This document shows positions 7,178 to 16,015 of a DNA stretch of 64,000 nucleotides, piece after piece (positions within the stretch are counted from its first letter, which is position 1; the number at the start of each line of letters is the position of its first letter). Under the pieces are notes generated by a model. That model saw nothing but the letters and a program-made list of their open reading frames with translations. It was not told the origin of the DNA and did no database searches. Made by a program: the position numbers and the translations under genes. Source of the stretch: Pseudomonas sp. P8_229 (lineage in GTDB: Bacteria; Pseudomonadota; Gammaproteobacteria; Pseudomonadales; Pseudomonadaceae); contig NZ_CP125378.1 of the NCBI RefSeq assembly GCF_034008635.1, forward strand, positions 1,416,001 through 1,480,000. Reading direction: 5' to 3'.

Positions 7178-9763
7178 ATGTCCTCTCGCCTTACCCGCCA
7201 GACTGCTTCCCCTTCCCGCGTATTGTCGCTGCTGACGGCCGCCATCCTGATGGCCGGCACCGCACCGCTGATGGCTGCCCCCGAACAGCCGGCGCGCAAC
7301 ATGGGTGATTATTCGTTCTCTATCGGCCAGCAACCGCTGGTGTCGGCACTCAATGCCTTCACCAGCGTGACCGGCTGGCAGGTCGGCTTGCCGGCAGAAC
7401 TGGGTCAGGGCGTGTCATCGCCAGGCGTGCGCGGTTCGCTACCGCCGGAAAAAGCCCTGGAGCGCCTGTTGGTGGGGACCAACCTGAGCTTCCGCAAACT
7501 GAGCAACAACAATGTGGTGCTGGAGAAGCGCACCACCAGTGGCGCACTCAATCTGGATCAGGTGACCATCAGCGCCACCCGCCAGGAACAGTCGATCAAC
7601 AGCGTGCCGGCCACCGTCACCGTGCAGACCCGCCAGGACCTGGACCGCAACAACGTCAACACCATCAAGGATCTGGTGCGCTACGAGCCGGGCGTCTCCG
7701 TCGGTGGCGCCGGCCAGCGCGGCGGGATCAGCGGCTACAACATTCGCGGCATCGACGGCGACCGCATCCTGACCCAGGTTGATGGCGTCGAAGTACCGGA
7801 CGGTTTCTTCAACGGCCCGTACGCCAAGACCCAGCGCAATTACGTCGATCCGGAAATCGTCAAACGTGTGGAAATCCTCCGTGGTCCGGCCTCGGTGCTG
7901 TACGGCAGCAATGCCATCGGCGGCGCCGTCAGCTACTACACCCTCGACCCGGACGACATTATCAAGCCCGGCAAAGACGTCGGCGCCCGCCTGAAAACCG
8001 GCTACAGCTCCGCTGATGAGAGCTGGCTGAAATCCGCCACCGTCGCTGGCCGTGCCGAGCAGTTCGACGGTTTGCTGCACTACAGCCAGCGCGACGGCCA
8101 CGAAACCGATTCCTACGGCAGCAACAACGGCACAGGCCTTGAGCGCACCGCCGCCAACCCGGAAGACGTCAAAGCCACCAACGTGCTGGCGAAGATCGGC
8201 TGGAACTACAACGACGATTCGCGCCTGGGCCTGACCTACGAAAAGTACAAGGATGATCGCGACACCGATCAGAAAAGCGCCTACGGTGGCCCGTACTTCA
8301 ACGGCGCTCCGACCATCCCCGACAGCATGCTGCCCGGCGGCATGTACCAGTGGCGCACCGGCAACGACACCATCACCCGTGAGCGCTTCGGCATCGAACA
8401 TCGCTTCGCCCTCGACAGCCTGCTGGTCGATAACGTGAAGTGGAGCCTCAACCACCAGATAGCCAAGACCGACCAGAGCACCGAAGAGTTCTATTACCCG
8501 ATGTCGCGCAAAGTCTTGCGTACCCGCGACACGATCTACGAGGAAAAGCAGTGGGTATTCGATGCGCAACTGGACAAGGCGTTTGCCATTGGTGACACCG
8601 ATCACGTGCTGACCTACGGCACCACGATCAAACAGCAGAAAGTCACCGGTTCGCGCAGCGGCGACGGCAAGTGCCTGGCGATCGGCCGTGGCTGCACTGC
8701 GATCGGTGCCACCAGCGCAGCGGATGTGCTGAAGAAGTCCAGCGACTTCCCGGACCCGACCATCAACACCTACAGCCTGTTCGCCCAGGATCAGATCAGC
8801 TGGAACAAGTGGACCTTCCTGCCGGGCCTGCGCTACGACTACACCCAGCTCAAGCCGCACATCACTCAGGAATTCCTCAACACCGTGGCCGCCGACGGCA
8901 ACGGCACCGTCAGCGACGAGAACAAGACCTGGCACAAAGTCTCGCCCAAATTCGGCCTGACCTACGCCCTGACCGACAATTACACCTGGTACGGCCAGTA
9001 CGCCGAAGGTTTCCGCACGCCGACCGCGAAAGCGTTGTACGGGCGCTTCGAAAACAGCACCACCGGTTACAACGTGGCGCCGAACCCGAACCTGGAACCG
9101 GAAAAAAGCAAAAGCTATGAAACCGGCCTGCGCGGCAACTTCGAGCAAGGCTCGTTCGACGTGGCGGTGTTCTATAACAAGTACCGCGATTTCATCAACG
9201 AAGACGCCGTCACCCCTGGCTACGACGAACTGACCTTCCAGTCGAGCAACATCAAGCACGCGACCATCAAGGGCGCCGAAGTCAAAGGCCGCTTGAATCT
9301 GGACGCGTTCGGCGCGCCGCAAGGCCTCTACACCCAAGGCTCGATCGCCTACGCCTACGGTCGCAACAACGATAACGGCGAGCCGCTCAACAGCGTCAAT
9401 CCGCTGACCGGCGTGTTTGGTCTGGGCTACGACCAAGACAACTACGGCGGCCTGCTGAGCTGGACCGTGGTGAAGAAAAAGGACCGCGTCGACGACAGCA
9501 ACTTCAAATCGCCGGATGGCGTCAGCAGCCAGTTCAAGACCCCGGGCTTCGGCATTCTCGATCTGGCCGGCTATTACAAAGTCACCGACGACGTCACCGT
9601 CAGCGGCGGCATCTACAACCTGACCGACAAGAAGTACTGGCTGTGGGATGACGTGCGCGGTTACGACAGCGTCGGCGAAGCCTCGGTGACGCAACCGGCC
9701 AACCTCGATCGCCTGACCCAGCCGGGCCGCAACTTCGCGATCAATCTGGTCTGGGACATCTGA
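7178..9763 (+). CDS. hxuA: TonB-dependent haem receptor with signalling (STN) domain
   Basis: An 861-residue outer-membrane receptor. Signal peptide about 1-34; STN secretin/TonB signalling domain about 45-105 (FSIGQQPLVSALNAF..LVGTNLSFR), which talks to the anti-sigma factor; plug about 125-235 (LDQVTISATR, RGPASVLYGSNAIGGAVSY); then a 22-strand barrel ending FAINLVWDI. FRTP and NPNL boxes of haem/haemoglobin receptors are present. I chose ATG 7178 (GGAG upstream) over a GTG at 7157. No His lies between the FRTP and NPNL boxes, which is unusual. Substrate is probably haem or a haemoprotein; the hxuA name rests on gene order. Confidence 0.87.
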   Translation: MSSRLTRQTASPSRVLSLLTAAILMAGTAPLMAAPEQPARNMGDYSFSIGQQPLVSALNAFTSVTGWQVGLPAELGQGVSSPGVRGSLPPEKALERLLVGTNLSFRKLSNNNVVLEKRTTSGALNLDQVTISATRQEQSINSVPATVTVQTRQDLDRNNVNTIKDLVRYEPGVSVGGAGQRGGISGYNIRGIDGDRILTQVDGVEVPDGFFNGPYAKTQRNYVDPEIVKRVEILRGPASVLYGSNAIGGAVSYYTLDPDDIIKPGKDVGARLKTGYSSADESWLKSATVAGRAEQFDGLLHYSQRDGHETDSYGSNNGTGLERTAANPEDVKATNVLAKIGWNYNDDSRLGLTYEKYKDDRDTDQKSAYGGPYFNGAPTIPDSMLPGGMYQWRTGNDTITRERFGIEHRFALDSLLVDNVKWSLNHQIAKTDQSTEEFYYPMSRKVLRTRDTIYEEKQWVFDAQLDKAFAIGDTDHVLTYGTTIKQQKVTGSRSGDGKCLAIGRGCTAIGATSAADVLKKSSDFPDPTINTYSLFAQDQISWNKWTFLPGLRYDYTQLKPHITQEFLNTVAADGNGTVSDENKTWHKVSPKFGLTYALTDNYTWYGQYAEGFRTPTAKALYGRFENSTTGYNVAPNPNLEPEKSKSYETGLRGNFEQGSFDVAVFYNKYRDFINEDAVTPGYDELTFQSSNIKHATIKGAEVKGRLNLDAFGAPQGLYTQGSIAYAYGRNNDNGEPLNSVNPLTGVFGLGYDQDNYGGLLSWTVVKKKDRVDDSNFKSPDGVSSQFKTPGFGILDLAGYYKVTDDVTVSGGIYNLTDKKYWLWDDVRGYDSVGEASVTQPANLDRLTQPGRNFAINLVWDI

Positions 9764-9771
9764 TCCGGACA

Positions 9772-9816
9772 GCCCTGCGGCGCGCCTGTTCATCAGCGCG
9801 TCGCGGGGCTTTTTTT
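9772..9816 (+). terminator. Intrinsic terminator after the haem receptor gene
   Basis: Stem of 14 positions (GCCCTGCGGCGCGC against GCGCGTCGCGGGGC, with two mismatched positions) with a 10-nt loop and a run of seven T. Its T-tract is shared with the -35-like TTTTTAC of the next promoter. Confidence 0.88.
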
Positions 9817-9848
9817 ACCGTCCGGCACTTGCCCGTTCGTCTCGTTAT
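9812..9848 (+). promoter_or_regulatory. Predicted ECF-sigma promoter of the haem oxygenase gene
   Basis: TTTTTAC at 9812-9818, 13 nt, then CCCGTTCGTCTCGTTAT at 9832-9848, identical in both blocks and in spacing to the element before the receptor gene. It lies 28 bp before the haem oxygenase start codon. Confidence 0.7.
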
Positions 9849-9876
9849 CAAGCGCCTCTTTTATCAAGGACATCTC

Positions 9877-10473
9877 ATGACCACTTCGGAAAAAACCCTG
9901 CGTTCACAACGCCTGAACCAGATCACCCACGAGCCGCACAGCAAGCTCGACGCACTGGTCAAAGCCCATGCGCCGTTCGAAACCCGCGCCAACTTCGCCC
10001 GTTTCGTGGTGGCGCAGTACCTGTTCCAGTCGGAGCTGGTTGACCTCTACAACAACGCCGAACTGACCGCCATCGTCCCTGACCTGCCGGCCCGTTGCCG
10101 CGCTGAAGCGGCCAAGGCTGACCTCGCCGATCTCGACACCGAAGTGCCGGCGCCGGTCGCGGGCGCGGTGAAAAACCCGAGCAAGGCTCGTGCCCTGGGC
10201 TGGATCTTTGTTTCCGAAGGTTCGAAGCTCGGCGCGGCGTTCCTGATCAAACGCGCGGTGGCCCTGGAGCTGAGCGAAACCTTTGGCGCCCGTCACCTGG
10301 GTGAGCCAGAAGGTGGCCGTGCCGAGGGCTGGAAGAGCTTCGTGCGTACCCTCGATTCGCTGCAGTTCAGTGCTGAAGAAGAAGCTGAAGTCGAGCAAGG
10401 CGCGATCGATGCGTTCAACCGCTTCACCGTGCTGCTGGAACAGGCTTACGCCACCGAAGCCGAACCGGCCTGA
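9877..10473 (+). CDS. hemO: Biliverdin-producing haem oxygenase (HemO/PigA type)
   Basis: A 198-residue cytoplasmic haem oxygenase that opens the haem ring to release iron. The proximal-ligand region is THEPHSKLD (His21 the likely ligand), and the distal-helix motif GWIFVSEGSKLGAAF is clear. The Asn of RLN and the Lys of GSKLG, linked to the unusual beta/delta regioselectivity of Pseudomonas HemO, both seem conserved. ATG 9877 has AAGGA six nt upstream. Position behind the receptor and a shared promoter-like element suggest it is induced together with haem uptake. Confidence 0.92.
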   Translation: MTTSEKTLRSQRLNQITHEPHSKLDALVKAHAPFETRANFARFVVAQYLFQSELVDLYNNAELTAIVPDLPARCRAEAAKADLADLDTEVPAPVAGAVKNPSKARALGWIFVSEGSKLGAAFLIKRAVALELSETFGARHLGEPEGGRAEGWKSFVRTLDSLQFSAEEEAEVEQGAIDAFNRFTVLLEQAYATEAEPA

Positions 10474-10490
10474 CACACCACAAATCCCAC

Positions 10491-10584
10491 CTGTGGGAGT
10501 GAGCCTGCTCGCGATGGCGTCCTGTCATTCAACATGAATGTCGACTGATACACCGCCATCGCGAGCAGGCTCACTCCTACAGGG
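10491..10584. repeat. REPIN-type inverted repeat, GTGGGAGTGAGC / GTAGGAGTGAGC arms
   Basis: Arms reading GAGTGAGCCTGCTCGCGATG and its complement around a central variable part. It follows the haem oxygenase stop and separates it from the DUF454 gene. Confidence 0.9.
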
Positions 10585-10639
10585 GAACGCCGTAAACCTG
10601 TAAGATTCCCATCCCGCTTCAGAAGCAACCGCTGAGCCC

Positions 10640-11029
10640 ATGCCGCAACCCGCCACCTCAAAACTCGCGCGCCTGCTGTTCGGCCTGCTGGCCTACGTCA
10701 GCCTCGGCATCGGCCTGATTGCCATCGTCGTGCCCGGCTTGCCGACCACCGAGTTCATCCTGCTCGCCGCCTGGGCCGCGACCCGCAGCTCGCCGCGCCT
10801 GAGCGCATGGCTGGAAAACCATCGGCTGTTCGGGCCGATCCTGAGCAACTGGCGCAACGGCAAGATCATCGCGCGCAAGGCCAAGGTCAGCGCCACGATC
10901 AGCATGCTGCTGTGCGCGACGTTGATGCTGGTGATGCTCGATCACGGCTGGCCGGTGTATCTGGCGATTGCCGGGATGACCCTCGGCAACCTGTGGATCT
11001 GGTCGCGCCCGGAATCTATTTCTGTCTAG
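10640..11029 (+). CDS. DUF454 (YbaN) family inner-membrane protein
   Basis: A 129-residue membrane protein with hydrophobic segments at about 12-35 (LLFGLLAYVSLGIGLIAIVV), a conserved VPGLPTTEFILLAAWAATRS stretch, and two more near 85-120. This matches the YbaN/DUF454 family, whose function is unknown. In Pseudomonas and other proteobacteria such genes often lie next to haem or iron genes, as here behind haem oxygenase. The ribosome-binding site is weak; the ATG at 10640 fits family length. Confidence 0.85.
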   Translation: MPQPATSKLARLLFGLLAYVSLGIGLIAIVVPGLPTTEFILLAAWAATRSSPRLSAWLENHRLFGPILSNWRNGKIIARKAKVSATISMLLCATLMLVMLDHGWPVYLAIAGMTLGNLWIWSRPESISV

Positions 11030-11426
11030 TCCACACCGAGTTTCTGTGTGAAGCGCTTTTGTGGCGAGGGGATTTATCCCCGATTGGCTGCGAAGCGGCC
11101 ACCAATCAGACATTCGCAAGGTTTCAGTTTCAGACTGGTTCTCAGGTGTTGGGTCTGCTTCGCAGACCATCGGGGATAAATCCCCTCGCCACAGGAGCCC
11201 CCTGCCCTTGCTTCACCAAACAGGTTATTCAACGTGCTGAAACTTCCCTGTAATTAATCGCCTTTTCAGCACAATCTCCTGCGCAAACGTTTAGCGCTGA
11301 CCGTTCGTCGGCAAACACCTCATGCACCCTCGTCCGACGCCGATGAGCATTGAATGGCGCTGAATGGATTTGGCGAACCGGTTACTCCGCCCGGGCCACC
11401 TGCTCATTCATTCACGAGATCGCCCC
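11030..11426. other. Intergenic region before the chemoreceptor gene
   Basis: Besides the repeat at 11060-11191 I see no gene here. The remaining 235 bp must contain the chemoreceptor promoter. No convincing -35/-10 pair or flagellar FliA-type promoter was recognised by eye. Confidence 0.5.
11060..11191. repeat. Inverted repeat, TGTGGCGAGGGGATTTATCC family
   Basis: Long arms (TGTGGCGAGGGGATTTATCC and its complement) enclose a second pair, GCTGCGAAGC and GCTTCGCAG. A minimal version of the same element occurs at 17503-17532. Confidence 0.88.
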
Positions 11427-13565
11427 ATGTTCGACTCTCTCTCCATTCGCCTGAAAATCGTCCTGCTCTCCGGCCTGTGCCTGCTCGGTGTGGTCGCGCT
11501 GATCGTCGGCATGAACATTTACCAGACCAACCAGAACGACGATCTGGTCAGCGACTCCAGCAGCAAGATGCTCACCGCCAGTGTGCAGAACCTGTTGCAG
11601 GCCAAGGCTGCCGAGCAAGCAGTGCGGGTGCAGAAGACTTTTGGCGAAAGCCTGACGGTAATCACCGCCCTGGCCGACCAGATCAAGGACATGCGCGTGT
11701 TGGCCGCCAAGCGTTCGCTGGACGCCGGCGCCCTGCGTGAAGAGTTGAACCAGAGCCTGAAAACCGCGTTCGAGCGCAATGACAAGGTGCTCGGCATCTG
11801 GCTCGCCTTCGAACCCAACGGGCTGGATGGCAAGGACAGCGAGTTCGTCAACGACGCCGCGCGCCAGTCCAACGAAGCCGGGCGTTTTGCGAGTTACTGG
11901 AGCCGCGCCGCCGGCTCGGCGCTGAACACGATCATGGTCGAAGAAGACATGACCAAGACCACCCTCAGCCTCAGCGGCACGCCGTATAACAGCTGGTACA
12001 CCTGCCCTCGCGACAACAAGCGCGCCTGCCTGCTCGACCCGTATGCCGACACCGTGGGCACCAAGGAAATGTTGATGACGACCATTTCCGTGCCGCTGAT
12101 CGTCGACGGCAAGGCCATCGGCGTGGTCGGTGTCGACATCGCCCTCGATGCCCTGCAAGCGGCAGCCGTGGAGTCCCAGCGCACCCTGTTCAACAACGCC
12201 GGGCACATGCTGATCGTCTCCGGCAGCGGCGTGCTCGGTGCCGACAGTTCCGACGCGACCAAGGTCGGCAAGAAAATCAGCGACTCCCTCGGCGCCGACG
12301 GCAAGGACCTGCTGCAACTGGTCAGCAGCGGCACACCGAAAATTCTCGAACAGGGCGACCTGATTCGCGCCGTGTACCCGGTCGATCCGATTGGCAGCTC
12401 GCGGGCCTGGGGCGTGGTCATCGACCTGCCGAAACAGGTGCTGCTGGCCGACTCGGTCAAGCTGCAAGCGGTGCTCGATGATGCCCAGAAAACCGGAGTG
12501 ATCACTGCGCTGCTGGTGGCGATCGCCGCCGGTCTGATCGGCCTGCTGCTGATCTGGCTCACCGCGTCGGGCGTGACCCGGCCGATCAACAGCGTTGCCG
12601 ACATGCTGAAGAACATTGCCAGCGGCGAAGGTGACCTGACCCAGCGCCTGAACTACAGCAAGCAGGATGAACTGGGCGAACTGGTGAACTGGTTCAACCG
12701 CTTCCTCGACAAGCTGCAACCGACCATCGCCCAGATCAAGCAGAGCATCACCGAGGCCCGTGGCACCGCCGACCAGTCTTCGGAAATCGCCCGCCAGACC
12801 AGTGAAGGCATGCAGGTGCAGTTCCGCGAGATCGACCAGGTTGCCACCGCCTCCAACGAAATGAGCGCCACCGCCCACGATGTCGCCAACAGCGCATCGA
12901 ACGCGGCCAACGCTGCCAAGGGCGCCGATCAGTCGGCCAGGGACGGCATGTCGATCATCGAGCGCAGCACCCGCGACATCAATCAACTGGCTGATGAAGT
13001 CAGCAAAGCCGTGACCGAAGTCGAAGCGCTGGCGGTCAACAGCGAGCAGATCGGCTCGGTGCTGGAAGTGATCCGCAGCATCGCCGAACAGACCAACCTG
13101 CTGGCGCTCAACGCCGCCATCGAAGCGGCTCGCGCCGGCGAGAGCGGGCGTGGTTTCGCGGTGGTGGCCGATGAAGTGCGCAACCTCGCCAAGCGTACCC
13201 AGGATTCGGTGGAAGAAATCCGCATCGTGATCGAGCGTATCCAGACCGGCACCCGTGGCGTGGTGGCGACCATGCACTCGAGCCAGACCCAGGCGCACAA
13301 CAACGCCGGGCAGATCCGTCAGGCGGTGGATGCGCTGGGCAAGATCAGCGATGCGGTGACGGTGATCAGCGACATGAACCTGCAGATCGCCAGCGCCGCC
13401 GAACAGCAGAGCGCCGTGGCCGAAGAGGTCAACCGCAACGTCTCGGCGATTCGCACCGTGACTGAAACGCTGACTGAACAGGCCACCGAATCGGCGGCAA
13501 TCAGCAGCCAACTGAATGCCCTGGCGAGCCAGCAGATGAAGCTGATGGATCAATTCCGCGTCTAG
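11427..13565 (+). CDS. Methyl-accepting chemotaxis protein with dCache sensor domain
   Basis: A 712-residue chemoreceptor. TM1 at about 11-33, a periplasmic double-Cache domain to about 355 ([33 protein letters not shown]), TM2 at about 358-382, HAMP to about 430, and a long cytoplasmic hairpin whose tip is [20 protein letters not shown] (about 551-570). No CheR-tethering pentapeptide is at the C-terminus (ends MDQFRV). ATG 11427 gives a proper short cytoplasmic N-terminus; the open frame extends upstream to 11364. dCache receptors in pseudomonads commonly detect amino acids or polyamines; the ligand cannot be told here. Confidence 0.93.
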   Translation: MFDSLSIRLKIVLLSGLCLLGVVALIVGMNIYQTNQNDDLVSDSSSKMLTASVQNLLQAKAAEQAVRVQKTFGESLTVITALADQIKDMRVLAAKRSLDAGALREELNQSLKTAFERNDKVLGIWLAFEPNGLDGKDSEFVNDAARQSNEAGRFASYWSRAAGSALNTIMVEEDMTKTTLSLSGTPYNSWYTCPRDNKRACLLDPYADTVGTKEMLMTTISVPLIVDGKAIGVVGVDIALDALQAAAVESQRTLFNNAGHMLIVSGSGVLGADSSDATKVGKKISDSLGADGKDLLQLVSSGTPKILEQGDLIRAVYPVDPIGSSRAWGVVIDLPKQVLLADSVKLQAVLDDAQKTGVITALLVAIAAGLIGLLLIWLTASGVTRPINSVADMLKNIASGEGDLTQRLNYSKQDELGELVNWFNRFLDKLQPTIAQIKQSITEARGTADQSSEIARQTSEGMQVQFREIDQVATASNEMSATAHDVANSASNAANAAKGADQSARDGMSIIERSTRDINQLADEVSKAVTEVEALAVNSEQIGSVLEVIRSIAEQTNLLALNAAIEAARAGESGRGFAVVADEVRNLAKRTQDSVEEIRIVIERIQTGTRGVVATMHSSQTQAHNNAGQIRQAVDALGKISDAVTVISDMNLQIASAAEQQSAVAEEVNRNVSAIRTVTETLTEQATESAAISSQLNALASQQMKLMDQFRV

Positions 13566-13580
13566 CAAACCTGCAAGAAT

Positions 13581-13614
13581 CCCTGTGGGAGCGAGCCTGC
13601 TCGCTCCCACAGGG
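13581..13614. repeat. Compact perfect palindrome of the REP type
   Basis: Perfect 16-bp arms (CCCTGTGGGAGCGAGC and its complement) with a 2-nt centre, directly after the chemoreceptor stop. It looks like a REP doublet whose variable middle has been lost. It could form a tight hairpin that stabilises or ends the upstream mRNA. Confidence 0.85.
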
Positions 13615-13695
13615 GTAAGTGTTCACCCGCTGGCGTTTTCATCTGACTCGAGATTCTTTTGCACTATCATCGCCCTCTCTCCCGGAGGGCCTTCG

Positions 13696-15042
13696 ATGAC
13701 TGATTTACTCACGTCCATTCAAGCCGCACTCGGCTTGCCACACACGCCTATTCCCATCACCGCCCGTGGCGCTCTGCCCTCGGCGTTCGCCGTCACCGAT
13801 CTGGCCTGCGCCAGCATCGCCGCTGCCGGTCAGGCCGTCGCCGAACTGCTCCAGCAACAAACCGGGAAGCTGCCTGCCGTCGAAGTCGACCGACGCCTGG
13901 CCTCGTTCTGGTTCGCCACCTCGTTGCGTCCGATGGGCTGGGAAGTCCCGCCGCTGTGGGACCCGGTGGCCGGTGACTACGCGACACAGGATGGCTGGAT
14001 CCGCCTGCACACCAATGCCCCGCATCACCGCGCCGCCGCCGAAAGTGTGCTGGGAGCCTGCGCCGACCGTGCCGCGATGGCAGCGAAAGTCGCGCAATGG
14101 AGCAGTGCCGATCTGGAGCAAGCGGTGGTCGACGCCAAGGGCTGTGCCGCGCAAATGCGCAACTGGACGCAGTGGCAGCAGCATCCGCAGGGGCTGGCGG
14201 TGAACGCCGAACCGCTGGTGCATTTCATCGATTCGCAAGATGAAAAGGCCACCACATGGCAAGGCTCAGTGGCGCAACCGCTGGCTGGCCTCAAGGTGCT
14301 GGACCTGACCCGCGTGCTCGCCGGCCCTACCGCCAGCCGCTTTCTCGCGGGGCTCGGTGCCGATGTGCTGCGCATCGATCCGCCGACCTGGAACGAACCA
14401 GGCGTGGTGCCGGAAGTCACCCTCGGCAAACGCTGCGCACGGCTGGATCTGCATCAACCAGCCGATCGTGCACTGTTTGAAAACCTTTTGAAGGACGCCG
14501 ACATCCTGCTGCACGGCTACCGCGCCGATGCGCTGGAACACCTCGGTTTCGGCGCCGAGCGCCGTCGGCAACTGGCTCCGGGGCTGATCGACGTCTGCCT
14601 CAACGCCTACGGCTGGAGCGGCTCGTGGCAGAACCGCCGCGGCTTCGACAGCCTGGTGCAGATGAGCAGCGGCATCGCCGAGGCCGGACAGCGCTGGAAG
14701 CAGGCCGACAAACCCACGCCGCTGCCAGTGCAGGCGCTGGACCATGCGACCGGTTATCTGATGGCGGCGAGTGCGATCCGGCTTTTGACGGAACGTTTGA
14801 AGACTGGCCGGGGCGGCTCGGCGCGGTTGTCACTGGCGCGCACCGCCAAACTGCTGATCGAGCATGGGCCGGGGGCTGGCGAGGCGTTGCGCGCCGAAGA
14901 GGCGCAGGATCAAAGCTCGTGGGTGGAACAGACACCCTGGGGGCCAGCGCACCGCTTGCTGGCGCCGGTGAAGATCAGTGGGACGCCACTGCAATGGGCG
15001 TTGCCGGCCACCGAACTGGGTTCGCATCGCCCACAGTGGTGA
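13696..15042 (+). CDS. CaiB/BaiF-type (class III) CoA-transferase family protein
   Basis: A 448-residue protein. The second half begins with the typical LAGLKVLDLTRVLAGPTASR..LGADVLRIDPP of class III CoA-transferases, followed by LGKRCARLDL and GFDSLVQMSSGIAEA, the area that holds the family's catalytic Asp. The first ~200 residues are a divergent N-terminal domain (FATSLRPMGWEVPPLWDPVAGDY) seen in some long members. ATG 13696 has GGAGGG upstream. It stands alone between repeats, so its acyl substrates are unknown. Confidence 0.88.
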   Translation: MTDLLTSIQAALGLPHTPIPITARGALPSAFAVTDLACASIAAAGQAVAELLQQQTGKLPAVEVDRRLASFWFATSLRPMGWEVPPLWDPVAGDYATQDGWIRLHTNAPHHRAAAESVLGACADRAAMAAKVAQWSSADLEQAVVDAKGCAAQMRNWTQWQQHPQGLAVNAEPLVHFIDSQDEKATTWQGSVAQPLAGLKVLDLTRVLAGPTASRFLAGLGADVLRIDPPTWNEPGVVPEVTLGKRCARLDLHQPADRALFENLLKDADILLHGYRADALEHLGFGAERRRQLAPGLIDVCLNAYGWSGSWQNRRGFDSLVQMSSGIAEAGQRWKQADKPTPLPVQALDHATGYLMAASAIRLLTERLKTGRGGSARLSLARTAKLLIEHGPGAGEALRAEEAQDQSSWVEQTPWGPAHRLLAPVKISGTPLQWALPATELGSHRPQW

Positions 15043-15055
15043 CCCTCTGACCGCT

Positions 15056-15121
15056 TTCGTGAGCAGGCTCGCTCCCACATTTGAAATGCGCTCCCCCTGT
15101 GGGAGCGAGCCTGCTCGCGAA
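15056..15121. repeat. Short REP doublet
   Basis: Arms TGAGCAGGCTCGCTCCCACA and TGTGGGAGCGAGCCTGCTCG face each other around only about 20 nt. It lies between the convergent CoA-transferase and alkA genes. Confidence 0.85.
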
Positions 15122-15151
15122 GAGGCCAGAACTGAAAACATAAAATCAGGA

Positions 15152-16015
15152 TCAATCCGCCCTGCTCAAAGACGTCCACAACACCTGCGCCGCATACCCG
15201 CGAAAGGGTCGCCAGGCCTCAGCCCGATCAGCCAGTTCCCGCGCCGAAGGCCGCGTGCCTTCCAGCACTTCCAGCGCCCGTAACAACCCGACATCGCCAT
15301 GGGGAAACCCGTCCATATCGCGCAACTGCCGCAGCGCAATGTACTGCGCCGTCCACTCGCCAATCCCGTGTAACGCCAGCAACCGCGCCACACCGCCCTC
15401 GCGATTCGGCTCGAACAACAGCGGATCCTCCAGCAACGCCTGCGCCACGCCCGAGAGCGTCCGCCCGCGACTTTTCGGCATGCCCAGCGCAGCCAGATCA
15501 GCCGCCGCCAGTACTAGCGCCTCGGGAAATACATGAGTCAGACCCGGCACCGCCGAGCGCAACGCTGCGCCATAGTGCGCGAGCAGTTTTCCCGCCAGGC
15601 GAATCGCCGCGACCACGGTAATCTGCTGCCCCAGCACTGCGCGAAAGGCCAGTTCCAGACCGTCCCACGCACCCGGCACGCGCAGCCCCGGGCGCTCGGC
15701 AATCAACCGCGCCAGCAGCGGATCGGCAGCCAGATGCCGTTGCATCAGCGCCAGATCGGCATCCAGATCAAACAGACGGCGCAAGCGCCGGACGATCTCG
15801 GGCTCGGCGCCCGGATCAGGAAAATCCAGCTCGACTTCCAGCGCATCCGCCGCGCCCGCCCACACCGACACCGTGCCATGCACCCCGTGCAAGCCGATGC
15901 TGCGCGAATAAACGCCATCAACCACCGTCTCCATCCCGACCACCGCCCGCGCTGCAAGAAACCCCAGCATCGCGTCCCAGTCATAAGGCGGCTGATAAGC
16001 CAGCGCCAACCTCAC
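15152..16015 (-). CDS. alkA: DNA-3-methyladenine glycosylase II
   Basis: A 287-residue base-excision glycosylase that removes alkylated purines. The AlkA N-terminal domain begins YQPPYDWDAMLGFLAARA. The helix-hairpin-helix is LLALHGIGEWTAQYIALRQL (about 205-225), followed by the catalytic-Asp region FPHGDVGLLRAL. The start is a GTG at 16015 inside the stop of the upstream arcD paralogue (GTGA), so translation is coupled. There is no Ada-type methyl-acceptor domain, unlike some fused AlkA proteins. Pairing with an amino-acid antiporter gene looks fortuitous. Confidence 0.92.
   Translation of the reverse strand: MRLALAYQPPYDWDAMLGFLAARAVVGMETVVDGVYSRSIGLHGVHGTVSVWAGAADALEVELDFPDPGAEPEIVRRLRRLFDLDADLALMQRHLAADPLLARLIAERPGLRVPGAWDGLELAFRAVLGQQITVVAAIRLAGKLLAHYGAALRSAVPGLTHVFPEALVLAAADLAALGMPKSRGRTLSGVAQALLEDPLLFEPNREGGVARLLALHGIGEWTAQYIALRQLRDMDGFPHGDVGLLRALEVLEGTRPSARELADRAEAWRPFRGYAAQVLWTSLSRAD

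Noticed and set aside
7439..9793. 784-codon open frame antisense to the haem receptor gene
   Set aside because: A GC-rich shadow frame with low-complexity Val/Ala/Gly content; the sense strand encodes an unmistakable receptor.
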